Source: Nonomuraea montanisoli (lineage in GTDB: Bacteria > Actinomycetota > Actinomycetes > Streptosporangiales > Streptosporangiaceae). From it: 56,973 nt of DNA. The notes beneath the pieces were generated by a model. The model searched no databases. It saw only the letters and a program-made list of their open reading frames with translations, and was not told the DNA's origin. Shown here piece after piece: positions 6,998 through 14,295 of the stretch. Every line of letters begins with the position of its first letter. Positions within the stretch are counted from its first letter, which is position 1. A program made the position numbers and the translations under genes. Location: NCBI RefSeq assembly GCF_013363975.1, contig NZ_JABWGN010000029.1:1-56973 (forward strand), read 5' to 3'.

Positions 6998-9529
6998 TCA
7001 GCCCATCGCCGTCAGGGTGTCGCGCAACCGGCGCAGGTCCCGCATCCGGGCCTCGTACGTCGCCCCGACCACCACGAGCAGCAACCCGCCCACGGCGATC
7101 GGCACCCAGTTCGGCACGGTGAGGAGCAGCTGCGACACGTACGGGGCCAGTTCCCGCACCGCGACCCCGGCGACCACGACGGCACCGATCGTCGTAGGGG
7201 CCTGGAGCCGGAGCCGGGCGCCGGCGAGCAGCACCGCCAGCGCCAGCACGCCGAGCACCAGCGACCGCCGCCATTCCGTGCCCGCGTACACCGCCACCAG
7301 GCTGGGCAGCATCGTGAAGGAGAGGCCCGCACCATAGGCCGCCCAGGACGAAACCGGTGCTCCGCGCCGCCGTCGCCACCAGCCGGATCCCAGCAGGACC
7401 AGCGAGCACGGCACCGTGTACGTCTCGACGACGGTGACCTCGTCCGCCGCCAGCCGCAGCCACGAGGCCAGCAACAGCAGGACGGTGCCGGTGTACCTGA
7501 GGCCGTTCGCGCCGCCTCGGACGGCCGGGGCCGCCCACAGCGACATGAGCAGCACCAGCACACCGGCCACGGCGCATCCCGAGCTCGCCGCGACCAGGAC
7601 GCGCAGGCCCAGCGAGAACCCCACCGCCACCGCCTCCAGCCCCAGGAACAGCGCGGCGAAGCCCAGTCCCCAGCCCCGGAGACTGTTCAGTCTGGCCGTC
7701 AGCGCCATGGCGGTCGCGGCCGCCGCCAGGATCGGCAGCACGGTCAGCGTCGCCTGCTCGCTGCCGAACGCGTACGCCGCCGCCCGTACCGCGGCCGGAC
7801 CGGCGACGAGCGCGCAGGCCGTCGCCCACCAGGGCGTCCGGCTCAGCGTGGCGGCCACCGCCGACGCCACGGCCAGCACCGCCTGCACCGCCACCGCGGC
7901 CGGGTAGGGCATTGCGAAGGTTTGCGGGGCGAGCGCGACCATGAGCGCCCCGGACACCAGCGCGCCGGCCAGCAGCGCCCGGGACCCCGGCACACCGGCC
8001 TCCGGCCCCCTGGATCCCGGCGTGCCGGACTCCGGCGCCCTGGATCCCGGCGCGCCGGACAGCTCCCCTCCGGCCGACGCCGACGCCGACGCCGTCTCCG
8101 TCTCCGTCTCCGTCGGCCGCCTGCCGCTGCCGCTGCCGCGCACGGCCGCCGCCAGGAGGCCGGCTGTCACCGCGCCCAGCGCCACCACGTCCGCCGGCGA
8201 GACCGGCTCGGACGGCTGCCACTCCGGTCCGTTCCACGTGCCCGTCCAGAGCACGTCCAGCCAGGCGAGCGGCGCCGCCAGCGTGACCAGGAGCCGAGAC
8301 AACAGCGTCAGCACGGTCAGCAGCGCCACCAGCCCGCCCGTGGCCATGCCCGCCGGCCGTACCCTCCGCCAGGGCAACCAGGAGGCCGCGAGCCCGACGG
8401 CGAGTGCGGGGACGAGGTAGGCCAGGGGACGCCAGTCCGCGCCGTTCAGCGCCGGCTGTGCCAGCGCGGCCGGCGCGGCGATCAGCGTGAGCGTGGTTCC
8501 GACGGTGACGGCGGAGGCCCAGATCCGCCCCTCAGCCGTGCCCGGCCTGGTCAGCAGCCACGTCACGAACCCGCCGAGCAGAGCGAGCGCGACCAGCGGC
8601 ACCGACCGGACCAGGGCCTGACCGACGGACGGGGACCCCAGCGCGTACGTCGCACCCCCCAGCAGGGCGAGCGTCGCGACCCCGCTGCCGGCCAGGACGG
8701 CCGTCACCCTCACCGCTCCCCGGCCATGGCGGACCAGGAAAACGTCCAGCGCCGCCGTGGCCACCAGCATGGCCACCAGCCAGGTCGCCGGCCAGTCGCC
8801 GCTCAGCAGCGGCAGGACCGGCTGCGCCAGCACCACGGCGACCGGAGCAGGTCCGCGAAGCCGGGTCACCCGGGCATAGGCCACCAGGACGAGCGCGGTG
8901 AGCCCGAGCACCCCGGCCGTGTAGTCCAGCACGTCGAGGGAGTCGACCCCGAGGAATCCCACCCGCCTGGCCGCGTAGCCGTCGAGCAGCAGCAGCGCGA
9001 CCGCGAACCCGGCCACGGTCTCGGCCGTCGCGGTGAGCCGCCGCCGGATCAGCACGACCGGCGCCAGCATGACCAGCGCGGTGAACGCAGCCAGCACGGC
9101 CGCGCGCCCGCCGATGCCCATCAGCCCCCAGCTCACCACGGTGAACACCACCGCCGCCACCGTCAGCAGCAGGCCGCCGAGGATGAGCAGGACGTTCTTC
9201 GCGGCACCCGGGGAGACCTCCCGCGCCGTGACGCCGGCCCCCGTGACGCCGGCCCCCGTGACGCCGGCCCCCGTGACGCCGGATCCGGCCGGCGGCCCCT
9301 TCGCCGCGCCGGCGCGCATGATGCCGAGCAGTTCCGTACGGCGGGCCTGCAGCCGCGCCTGCTGATCCCTCAGCGCGGCGAGCGCCTGGTTCACCTGCCA
9401 GAGCTCGTGCGCGGCGGGTCCCTGCAGAGGTAACGCACACCCCGGGCACCTGGTCACCGGCTCCTGAGGCCCGGTCCCGGTATCGGGCAATGCCGCCCCG
9501 CAGTTCGGACATGTCATGCTTACGTGCAC
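6998..9529 (-). CDS. SCO7613-like polytopic membrane protein with N-terminal zinc ribbon
   Basis: About 843 residues. The N-terminus has a double-CxxC zinc ribbon (CPNCGAALP, then CPGCALPLQG), followed by a short coiled-coil-like helix (LAALRDQQARLQARRTELL). After that come some 20 or more hydrophobic segments separated by Gly/Pro/Ser-rich linkers. This matches the actinomycete family named for its SCO7613-like C-terminal domain; its function is unknown. GTG at 9529 with GGAG 5 nt upstream is my choice of start. ATG at 9517, just before the first Cys motif, is the alternative. Codon 33 from the GTG is TTA (complement of 9431-9433), rare in this genome style. Two in-frame repeat tracts lie in loops. 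Confidence 0.8.
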   Translation of the reverse strand: MHVSMTCPNCGAALPDTGTGPQEPVTRCPGCALPLQGPAAHELWQVNQALAALRDQQARLQARRTELLGIMRAGAAKGPPAGSGVTGAGVTGAGVTGAGVTAREVSPGAAKNVLLILGGLLLTVAAVVFTVVSWGLMGIGGRAAVLAAFTALVMLAPVVLIRRRLTATAETVAGFAVALLLLDGYAARRVGFLGVDSLDVLDYTAGVLGLTALVLVAYARVTRLRGPAPVAVVLAQPVLPLLSGDWPATWLVAMLVATAALDVFLVRHGRGAVRVTAVLAGSGVATLALLGGATYALGSPSVGQALVRSVPLVALALLGGFVTWLLTRPGTAEGRIWASAVTVGTTLTLIAAPAALAQPALNGADWRPLAYLVPALAVGLAASWLPWRRVRPAGMATGGLVALLTVLTLLSRLLVTLAAPLAWLDVLWTGTWNGPEWQPSEPVSPADVVALGAVTAGLLAAAVRGSGSGRRPTETETETASASASAGGELSGAPGSRAPESGTPGSRGPEAGVPGSRALLAGALVSGALMVALAPQTFAMPYPAAVAVQAVLAVASAVAATLSRTPWWATACALVAGPAAVRAAAYAFGSEQATLTVLPILAAAATAMALTARLNSLRGWGLGFAALFLGLEAVAVGFSLGLRVLVAASSGCAVAGVLVLLMSLWAAPAVRGGANGLRYTGTVLLLLASWLRLAADEVTVVETYTVPCSLVLLGSGWWRRRRGAPVSSWAAYGAGLSFTMLPSLVAVYAGTEWRRSLVLGVLALAVLLAGARLRLQAPTTIGAVVVAGVAVRELAPYVSQLLLTVPNWVPIAVGGLLLVVVGATYEARMRDLRRLRDTLTAMG
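7981..8062. repeat. About 30-bp degenerate tandem repeat in coding region
   Basis: Roughly 30-bp units of the type CTGGATCCCGGCGYGCCGGA followed by CTCCGGCGCC, in about two and a half copies. On the coding strand they specify a repeating linker (GAPGSRAPESGTPGSRGPE). It is a second length-variable linker in the SCO7613-like membrane protein. Confidence 0.8.
9228..9284. repeat. 15-bp tandem repeats inside the coding region
   Basis: Three exact copies of GTGACGCCGGCCCCC at 9228-9242, 9243-9257 and 9258-9272, then a partial fourth copy. On the coding (minus) strand they give GVTGAGVTGAGVTGAGV in a loop between the zinc-ribbon/coiled-coil head and the first membrane segments. Copy number should vary between strains by slippage without breaking the frame. 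Confidence 0.9.
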
Positions 9530-9777
9530 CGATACTCCGCCTAAGCCGTCGAAAAGCCTCATACTGCACCGCGACGGCCTTGCAAGCCACTGTCACCGCG
9601 GACCGGCGAGCGCGGCGAAGGCTTCGTCCAGGAGACTGACAAGGTCCGGACGGCCGCCGGAGTCGCTCCCGTTGCCGTGCGCACAGGGCGGGAGTGTCCC
9701 GGAGCGGGCGGGTCATGGCCAGGGAGGCGTCGGGGGCCCGGCGGTAGGGCTCGACGGCGGTGTTCACGCGCTGGAGA
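9530..9777. other. Gap upstream of the membrane protein; possible gene relic
   Basis: About 248 bp without a confident gene. On the minus strand one frame ending in TGA near 9595 reads RPDLVSLLDEAFAALAGPR, which looks like the C-terminus of a real protein. The frame is closed by a stop about 45 codons upstream and shows no start. It may be the tail of a deleted gene. No promoter or terminator could be assigned with confidence. Confidence 0.25.
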
Positions 9778-10344
9778 TCAGCCCGCGAACGACACGGTGG
9801 CGAACCGGTACCAGGTCTTGCCGTTCTCGTCCCCGTAGTGGACACGACCGGTCATGATCTTGTTCTCGTCCGCCTGCCAGGTGTGGCTGCTCTCCTTGTA
9901 CTCACCGCTGACGTTCCCGTCGGTGAGCATCACCTGCCGTCCCTGCCAGTACAGCGCGGCGGTGCGGTACCTCGTGTCGCCGTTCTCGTCGCCCTGGTGC
10001 CATCTGCCGACGATCACCTGGCGGTCGGGGGCGCTGTAGTCGGACCTGCTCTCCCTCTGCGGGGAGGTCCAGTCACCGGCGTGCACCTGGACCTGCTCGT
10101 CGTTGATCAGGATCCGGCTGCAGTAGTAGGTGGTCTGCTTCCTCTCGTCGCCGTAGTGCGAGCGTCCGGTGAGCACCTGGTTCGGCGGGCAGGTGAACTG
10201 GATGCCCATCGACTCCCACACGCTCTCGCTGTAGACGCGTTCCATCTTGATCGTCACCGCCGCCGAGGCGGGAGAGGCCATGGCGGCGGCCGACAGGGCG
10301 GCGGCCGCGGCGACGACGGACAGGGCCTTGCCGTACGTTCTCAT
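9778..10344 (-). CDS. Secreted GRxHxGDE-repeat protein A
   Basis: 188 residues starting with ATG at 10344, with AAAGGAAC upstream. The Sec signal peptide is about residues 1-29, with cleavage after ASPASA. The mature part carries three related units. Each has a core of the type (L/V/M)xGRxHxGDExxxTxYR/C, seen as VLTGRSHYGDE, VIVGRWHQGDENGDTRYR and IMTGRVHYGDENGKTWYR. Between them are Arg/Asp/Tyr-rich strands (ESRSDYSAPDRQ). Two Cys residues in the first unit probably form a disulfide. I do not recognise the family. The layout suggests a small three-bladed beta fold such as a lectin or binding protein. Protein B next door is a close paralogue. Confidence 0.88.
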   Translation of the reverse strand: MRTYGKALSVVAAAAALSAAAMASPASAAVTIKMERVYSESVWESMGIQFTCPPNQVLTGRSHYGDERKQTTYYCSRILINDEQVQVHAGDWTSPQRESRSDYSAPDRQVIVGRWHQGDENGDTRYRTAALYWQGRQVMLTDGNVSGEYKESSHTWQADENKIMTGRVHYGDENGKTWYRFATVSFAG

Positions 10345-10360
10345 TGTCTTCGGTTCCTTT

Positions 10361-10396
10361 CGAGGTGCGATCACGCGTCGAGGTGCGATCACGCGA
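10361..10396. repeat. 18-bp tandem direct repeat upstream of repeat protein A
   Basis: CGAGGTGCGATCACGCGT at 10361-10378 is followed directly by a copy differing only in the last base. The repeat lies 17-52 bp upstream of the start codon of repeat protein A, where a promoter or operator would be expected. Protein B does not have the same repeat. It may be a doubled regulator site or a slippage product. Confidence 0.75.
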
Positions 10397-10443
10397 CGGT
10401 CAGCGGATCGCCGCCGCTTCGAGGACGGCGGCGGTCGGCGGGA

Positions 10444-11019
10444 TCAGCCCGCGAAGGTCACGGTGGCGAACCGGTAGTAGGTCTTGCCGTTCTCGTCGCC
10501 GTTGTGCAGCCGGCCGGTCATGACCTTGTTCTCGTCCGCCTGCCAGAGGTGGTTGCTCTCCCGGTACTCGCCGCTGATGTCGCCGTTGGCCAGCAGCACC
10601 CGCTGGCCCCGCCAGTAGATACCGGCGCTGCGGTACCTCGTGTAGCCGTTCTCGTCGCCTTCGTGCCACCTGCCGGCGACCGCCTGGTGGTCGGGGGCGC
10701 TGTAGTCGGACCGGCTCTCCTTCTGGCGGGCGGTCCAGTCGCCGAGGTAGACCTGGGCCTGCTCGCCGTTGATGAGGATGAAGCTGCAGTAGTACGTGGT
10801 GGGGTCGGTCTCGTCGCCGTAGTGCGAGCGTCCGGTGAGCACCGTGTTCGTTGGGCAGGTGAACGAGGCGCTCCACTCCTGCACCATCTCGGAGTGGGCG
10901 CGCTCGACCCTGATCGTCACGGCCGCGGCGGACGCGGACGCGGGCGCGGGAGCCGCCACGGCCACGGCCGCCAGGGCGGTCAGGGCGGCTGCCGCGGTGG
11001 ATAACGTCTTCTTGCTCAT
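10444..11019 (-). CDS. Secreted GRxHxGDE-repeat protein B
   Basis: 191 residues, ATG at 11019 with GGAG upstream. The signal peptide (MSKKTLSTAAAALTALAAVA, then an Ala/Pro-rich tail ending near ASASA) precedes the same three-unit architecture as protein A: VLTGRSHYGDE, AVAGRWHEGDENGYTRYR and VMTGRLHNGDENGKTYYR, and the same ESRSDYSAPD segment. The two paralogues are head-to-tail with about 100 bp between them, which indicates tandem duplication. Each has its own ribosome-binding site and upstream region, so they may be differently expressed. The function is unknown; an exported carbohydrate- or surface-binding role is only a guess from fold style. Confidence 0.88.
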   Translation of the reverse strand: MSKKTLSTAAAALTALAAVAVAAPAPASASAAAVTIRVERAHSEMVQEWSASFTCPTNTVLTGRSHYGDETDPTTYYCSFILINGEQAQVYLGDWTARQKESRSDYSAPDHQAVAGRWHEGDENGYTRYRSAGIYWRGQRVLLANGDISGEYRESNHLWQADENKVMTGRLHNGDENGKTYYRFATVTFAG

Positions 11020-11071
11020 CTGCGTGTCTCCTGCGAGGTGTTTTCGCTTACCTCGCGGAGCGTCGCAGGGC

Positions 11072-11695
11072 TCACTGGTGATCGACTTGGATCTCGGTTG
11101 CGACGGCGGCCAGGCGGTCCCGAACCAGCCGCCGGCCCTGATCAGGGATGCTGCAGGCGTCCATCCCCCGTCGCAACAGGTCGGGATCGAACCCGTGCGC
11201 ACCCATGTGGTCGAGGAGCGGGTCGTATCGATCAGGCCGGTCCCGCAGGAGCTCCGTGGCCAACCGGAGTTCCAGCCGGATCACCGGCACCTGGTGGGAG
11301 CCGCAGGGGACCAGGACGAAATGCTGCCATGGCCCGCTGCCCACGCATTCCATCGCGTCCGAATCGACGTGCCTCTCGACGGTGCTGAGCTCCACCCAGA
11401 CGCCGTTCACCGAGAAGCGGGTGAAGTACTGCGCGGATTCGGGGATCCAGGCGGCGGCGTAGAGGCAGGGGAACGACGAGAGCGCCGCGGCGAACGTGTC
11501 CACGTCTGCTCGATCGGCGAGCAGGATGTCGATGTCGCCGGCGGGGAGGGGGACGCCTTGCAGGAGCGCGGCGCTGGTGCCGCACACGCGGTACGCCGTG
11601 TCGGCGCCCGCCGCCGCGAGCGCGTCGAGCGTCATGGCTAATGTCGTGGTGACATCCGTCAAGGTCAGGGGTCTTGTCGCGTTGCCCATGCGCAT
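11072..11695 (-). CDS. Nucleotidyltransferase-fold protein
   Basis: 207 residues. The N-terminal half shows a minimal nucleotidyltransferase signature: VCGTSAALLQG, then PAGDIDILLAD giving the DxD metal pair, and a later acidic strand (VWVELSTVE) that may supply the third acidic residue. This matches antibiotic-adenylyltransferase or MNT-type folds. Whether it modifies a drug, a protein or nothing cannot be told. ATG at 11695 is one option and ATG at 11689 the other. Neither has a clear ribosome-binding site. It lies 52 bp upstream of repeat protein B on the same strand. Confidence 0.75.
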   Translation of the reverse strand: MRMGNATRPLTLTDVTTTLAMTLDALAAAGADTAYRVCGTSAALLQGVPLPAGDIDILLADRADVDTFAAALSSFPCLYAAAWIPESAQYFTRFSVNGVWVELSTVERHVDSDAMECVGSGPWQHFVLVPCGSHQVPVIRLELRLATELLRDRPDRYDPLLDHMGAHGFDPDLLRRGMDACSIPDQGRRLVRDRLAAVATEIQVDHQ

Positions 11696-11785
11696 GAACG
11701 TATCGATCAGGCGGGTGCGCGCGTCAGGCCTCTGGCAGCGCCTTTCGACCGCACCGGAATCAGGCTCGTGCCTACGGGACGAACG

Positions 11786-12655
11786 TCACCAGCGCACGGC
11801 CCTGAAGTCGATCGGCGTGGGCCGAAGCCGTCGCGTGCGTTCCGCCAGCGCCCGCAGCCGCCGGGACATCTCGTCGGCGGCCAGCCGACGGCGGTCACCA
11901 TGGCCCGGCAGAACCCATTCGAAGCGCAGCCGTCCGGCCGTCCTGGCCAGGGAGGCGGCCAGTTCCTCGACGGAGTACCACGTCACGCTCTCCGCGACCT
12001 CCAGATCACCGGTGGTGCGCGACCAGTAGAAGCTGTCGCCGCTGAAGCAGTACCGGTCATCCGCGAGGTAGAGCACACTGCCCCGGGTGTGGCCGGGCAG
12101 CGGATGGGCGGTGACCCCGTCGCTGATCTCCACGGGTTCGAGGCCACGGATCACGCGGTCCGCGTCCGGCGCCGCGTCGAGGTCGCCCTCGTGGATCCAC
12201 AGGCGAGCGCCGAAACGGTCCGCGTAGCGGCGGCCGTGCGCGGCGTGGTCCCGGTGGGTGAGCAGGACGTCGGTGACCCGGCCCGCCGCCGCGTAACGCT
12301 CGGCGAGCCCGTGGCTCCACCGCGGTGTGTCGATCATCATGGCCGTGCCGGACGGCCGCAGCAGCAGGTAGGAGTTGGCTCCGGCGGTGTGCCGGGAGTT
12401 GTGCCCGCACAGCAGGACGCCGTCGTCCAGGGCCATCGGAAAGGGATCGAGCGCCTGGTCCGGCTGCCCGGACGTCCGGCGGATCGAGCGTGTGGGACAG
12501 GCGAAGGCGGCCGCGTGGAGGCGCCGTGTCTCCGCCTCGTCGTTCGGCTGGCGCAGGATCCGCGACCTTCCGCCGACCTCGCCGATCAGGTCGGGCGCGA
12601 GCTGACGGGCGGTGTCGCAGTTGGTGCACCGGTCGTCCACGTACCAGCCGTCCAT
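11786..12655 (-). CDS. Ferredoxin-like domain fused to metallo-beta-lactamase fold
   Basis: 289 residues starting with ATG at 12655, preceded by GGAAGGGGG. Residues 1-65 resemble a one-cluster ferredoxin (CTNCDTA, then FACPTRSI), but only three Cys fit the pattern. The MBL domain (about 80-270) has a reduced zinc motif, THRDHAAHG, instead of HxHxDH. It also has the later ligands PLPGHTRGS, FSGDSF and LPGHGDR. From memory, ferredoxin-MBL proteins with THRDD/H-type motifs form a known but uncharacterised subfamily in actinobacteria and plants. It is probably a redox-linked hydrolase or oxidoreductase. It is divergent from the SDR relic at 12751. Confidence 0.82.
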   Translation of the reverse strand: MDGWYVDDRCTNCDTARQLAPDLIGEVGGRSRILRQPNDEAETRRLHAAAFACPTRSIRRTSGQPDQALDPFPMALDDGVLLCGHNSRHTAGANSYLLLRPSGTAMMIDTPRWSHGLAERYAAAGRVTDVLLTHRDHAAHGRRYADRFGARLWIHEGDLDAAPDADRVIRGLEPVEISDGVTAHPLPGHTRGSVLYLADDRYCFSGDSFYWSRTTGDLEVAESVTWYSVEELAASLARTAGRLRFEWVLPGHGDRRRLAADEMSRRLRALAERTRRLRPTPIDFRAVRW

Positions 12656-12750
12656 GTCCCGGCCCCCTTCCGAGTCCCTCCCGGAGAAGCACCCGTACCT
12701 GGTCCTTCCCATCCGCGGTCACGGTAGCCGCGCCGAGGAGGGGAGCCGTC

Positions 12751-12830
12751 ATGGGACACGTACTGGTGACCGGGGCCACCGGAGGGATCGGGGCGGCGCT
12801 GGTCGGCGCGTTGGTGGAGGCCGGTCATCG
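12751..12830 (+). pseudogene. N-terminal relic of an NAD(P)-binding reductase
   Basis: After a good ribosome-binding site (GAGGAGGGGAG), ATG at 12751 opens a textbook Rossmann start: MGHVLVTGATGGIGAALVGA, then LVEAGHR. Right after His-Arg the homology stops and the frame reads into unrelated sequence. The complement of the next segment reads as a C-terminus-like peptide (MDGYRAAALDVAGEIATTAR) ending in TGA at 12825-12827. The picture is a recombination or deletion junction near 12826-12832 joining the heads and tails of two lost genes. Confidence 0.55.
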
Positions 12831-12918
12831 GTCTCCGCCCAGTCGCATCCGTGCCGTGGTCGCGATCTCTCCCGCGACGTCGAGCGCGGCAGCCCGGTAT
12901 CCGTCCATGAGCGCCGGA

Positions 12919-12944
12919 GGAAGTCGGGTGAATCCTTTCGTACT
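12919..12944 (+). promoter_or_regulatory. Candidate ECF-type promoter of the sigma factor gene
   Basis: GGAAG at 12919-12923, a 15-bp spacer, then CGTACT at 12939-12944. This has the shape of an ECF-sigma promoter (GGAAN -35 and CGT -10). It lies about 50 bp upstream of the sigma gene, so autoregulation is possible. Match quality is moderate. Confidence 0.4.
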
Positions 12945-12992
12945 GTGGGGCCCTCTTATGAGGTGATGGCCACGCTGGGGAAGGAGACGGGT

Positions 12993-13571
12993 GTGGGGGA
13001 TGCCGCGATGCGGGCTTGGGCGAGCGCGCAGCTCATCGAGGCCGCGCAGGCCGGCGATCGCGAGTCGATCGCCGCGGTGCTCTACGGGGCCCATGCTCAC
13101 GTGCGACGCTTCGCGGAGCACCTGTGCGCCTCTCCGCAGGATGCCGAGGACGCCGCGCAGGAAGCGCTGATCATCCTCTATCGGAAGATTGGTTCGCTCC
13201 GCGCCACCGGGGCGCTGGCGTCGTGGATGTTCCGTATCGTCCGGAACGAGTGCCTGCGCCGCGCTCGGATGGTGTTCGAGCGCCAGGACGAGCGGCTGCT
13301 GTCCGAGCGTCAGGACGAGGCTGAAGCCGGTCTCGTCTCCTCGGCCGAGGACGAGGCCATCCGGCGCCTGGAGGCCGAGCTGGTCGCGCAGGCGATCCAG
13401 GATCTGCCGGACGTCCAGCGCAGAGTGCTGATCATGCGGGACGTCCTGGGCTATCCCGGGCCGATGGTCGCGAAGTCGCTCGGCCTGAGCAACGCCGCGA
13501 TGAAGTCCCAGCTGCACCGGGCCCGCAACAGGCTCCGGCTCGGCCTGAACGGCATGACCGGCCCCGCCTGA
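12993..13571 (+). CDS. ECF-type RNA polymerase sigma factor
   Basis: 192 residues from GTG at 12993, chosen because AAGGAG lies 6 nt upstream; ATG at 12966 is the in-frame alternative. Region 2 is clear (about residues 15-85: HLCASPQDAEDAAQEALIIL, then LASWMFRIVRNECLRRAR). Region 4 follows after a charged linker (about 125-180: LPDVQRRVLIMRDVLGYPG, then SNAAMKSQLHRARNRLR). There is no extra C-terminal SnoaL domain, and no anti-sigma gene is adjacent. The peroxiredoxin gene follows 69 bp downstream, which hints at an oxidative-stress role by association. Confidence 0.9.
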   Translation: MGDAAMRAWASAQLIEAAQAGDRESIAAVLYGAHAHVRRFAEHLCASPQDAEDAAQEALIILYRKIGSLRATGALASWMFRIVRNECLRRARMVFERQDERLLSERQDEAEAGLVSSAEDEAIRRLEAELVAQAIQDLPDVQRRVLIMRDVLGYPGPMVAKSLGLSNAAMKSQLHRARNRLRLGLNGMTGPA

Positions 13572-13640
13572 GGTCCGCCTGACCCGGGACCGCCGAAGGT
13601 CCGCGTTTCCACAACCCGAGTACGAAGAGGAAGTTCCGCC

Positions 13641-14108
13641 ATGCTCGACATTGGATCCCCCGCGCCCGACGTGGCGCTCGAGGACACCGACGGCCGTGCC
13701 GTCCGCCTGTCCGACTACCGGGGCAGGCACGCCGTCCTGATCTACTTCATGCGGTCGACGTCGTGCCCGGTCTGCAACCGGCACGTCCAGGACCTCGTCC
13801 GGCGCCGTGGCGAGTTCGCGAACGACGGCGTCGAAGTGCTGGTCGCGGTGCCTGAGGACCGCGGCGAAGCCGCCGCGTGGAAGGCCAGGCGTGGGGTGCC
13901 GTTCCCCGTCCTCGTCGGCCGCGGGGACACCCCGCACGAGCTGATCGGCCTGGGCAGGAAGGTCTTCGGCTCGTTGCAGCAGTCCGGCAGCATCCTCGTC
14001 GACTCCGCGGGCGTCGTCCGCCACGCTCACAGCGCCACCCTGCCCACCGCCGGCTACGACCGGAAAGGGATCGCCGCCGCCATCAAGGAGCACGTCTCGA
14101 TCGCCTGA
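13641..14108 (+). CDS. Peroxiredoxin / thioredoxin-fold redoxin (AhpC/TSA)
   Basis: 155 residues starting with ATG at 13641 after GAGGAAG. It opens with the AhpC/TSA pattern LDIGSPAPDVALEDTDGRAV and the redox site STSCPVC near residues 38-44. That is a CxxC pair, closer to a PrxQ-like or thioredoxin-like thiol peroxidase than to a 1-Cys enzyme. Later strands match the fold (VEVLVAVPED, GSILVDSAGVVRHAH). It would reduce peroxides in the cytoplasm using thioredoxin-type donors. It sits downstream of the ECF sigma gene with no promoter I could pick out between them, and a strong terminator follows. Confidence 0.87.
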   Translation: MLDIGSPAPDVALEDTDGRAVRLSDYRGRHAVLIYFMRSTSCPVCNRHVQDLVRRRGEFANDGVEVLVAVPEDRGEAAAWKARRGVPFPVLVGRGDTPHELIGLGRKVFGSLQQSGSILVDSAGVVRHAHSATLPTAGYDRKGIAAAIKEHVSIA

Positions 14109-14126
14109 CGCGGATCCGCGGAGGAA

Positions 14127-14163
14127 GAGGCCCGTCACCGGCGGAGACGCGGTGGCGGGCCTC
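14127..14163 (+). terminator. Strong hairpin after the peroxiredoxin gene
   Basis: GAGGCCCGTCACCG pairs with CGGTGGCGGGCCTC across a 9-nt loop: a 14-bp stem with one T-G wobble. It lies 19 bp past the stop codon and is not followed by a long T-tract, as is common for actinobacterial terminators. It separates the sigma/peroxiredoxin pair from the molybdate operon. Confidence 0.85.
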
Positions 14164-14282
14164 TCGCGTCCGGTCCGGCGGCCGCGACGATGGGTGCCGG
14201 CCTCGTGGATGCCATGACAGGGGGCGGAATTGTGCCGCTGTTTCGGAGCGCAGGCGGTCTTCAGGCTGGTATGTGCGAGCGG

Positions 14283-14288
14283 TATGGT
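14283..14288 (+). promoter_or_regulatory. -10 box of probable leaderless promoter for the molybdate operon
   Basis: TATGGT ends 7 nt before the GTG at 14296. It fits a TANNNT -10 element driving a leaderless message that starts at or near that GTG. An ATG at 14284 lies within the box, which argues against its use as start codon. Confidence 0.5.
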
Positions 14289-14295
14289 GAGGCTT

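Noticed and set aside
9228..9284. Short regular repeats as a possible CRISPR array
   Set aside because: The units are contiguous without spacers, in frame within a gene, and only 15 bp long.
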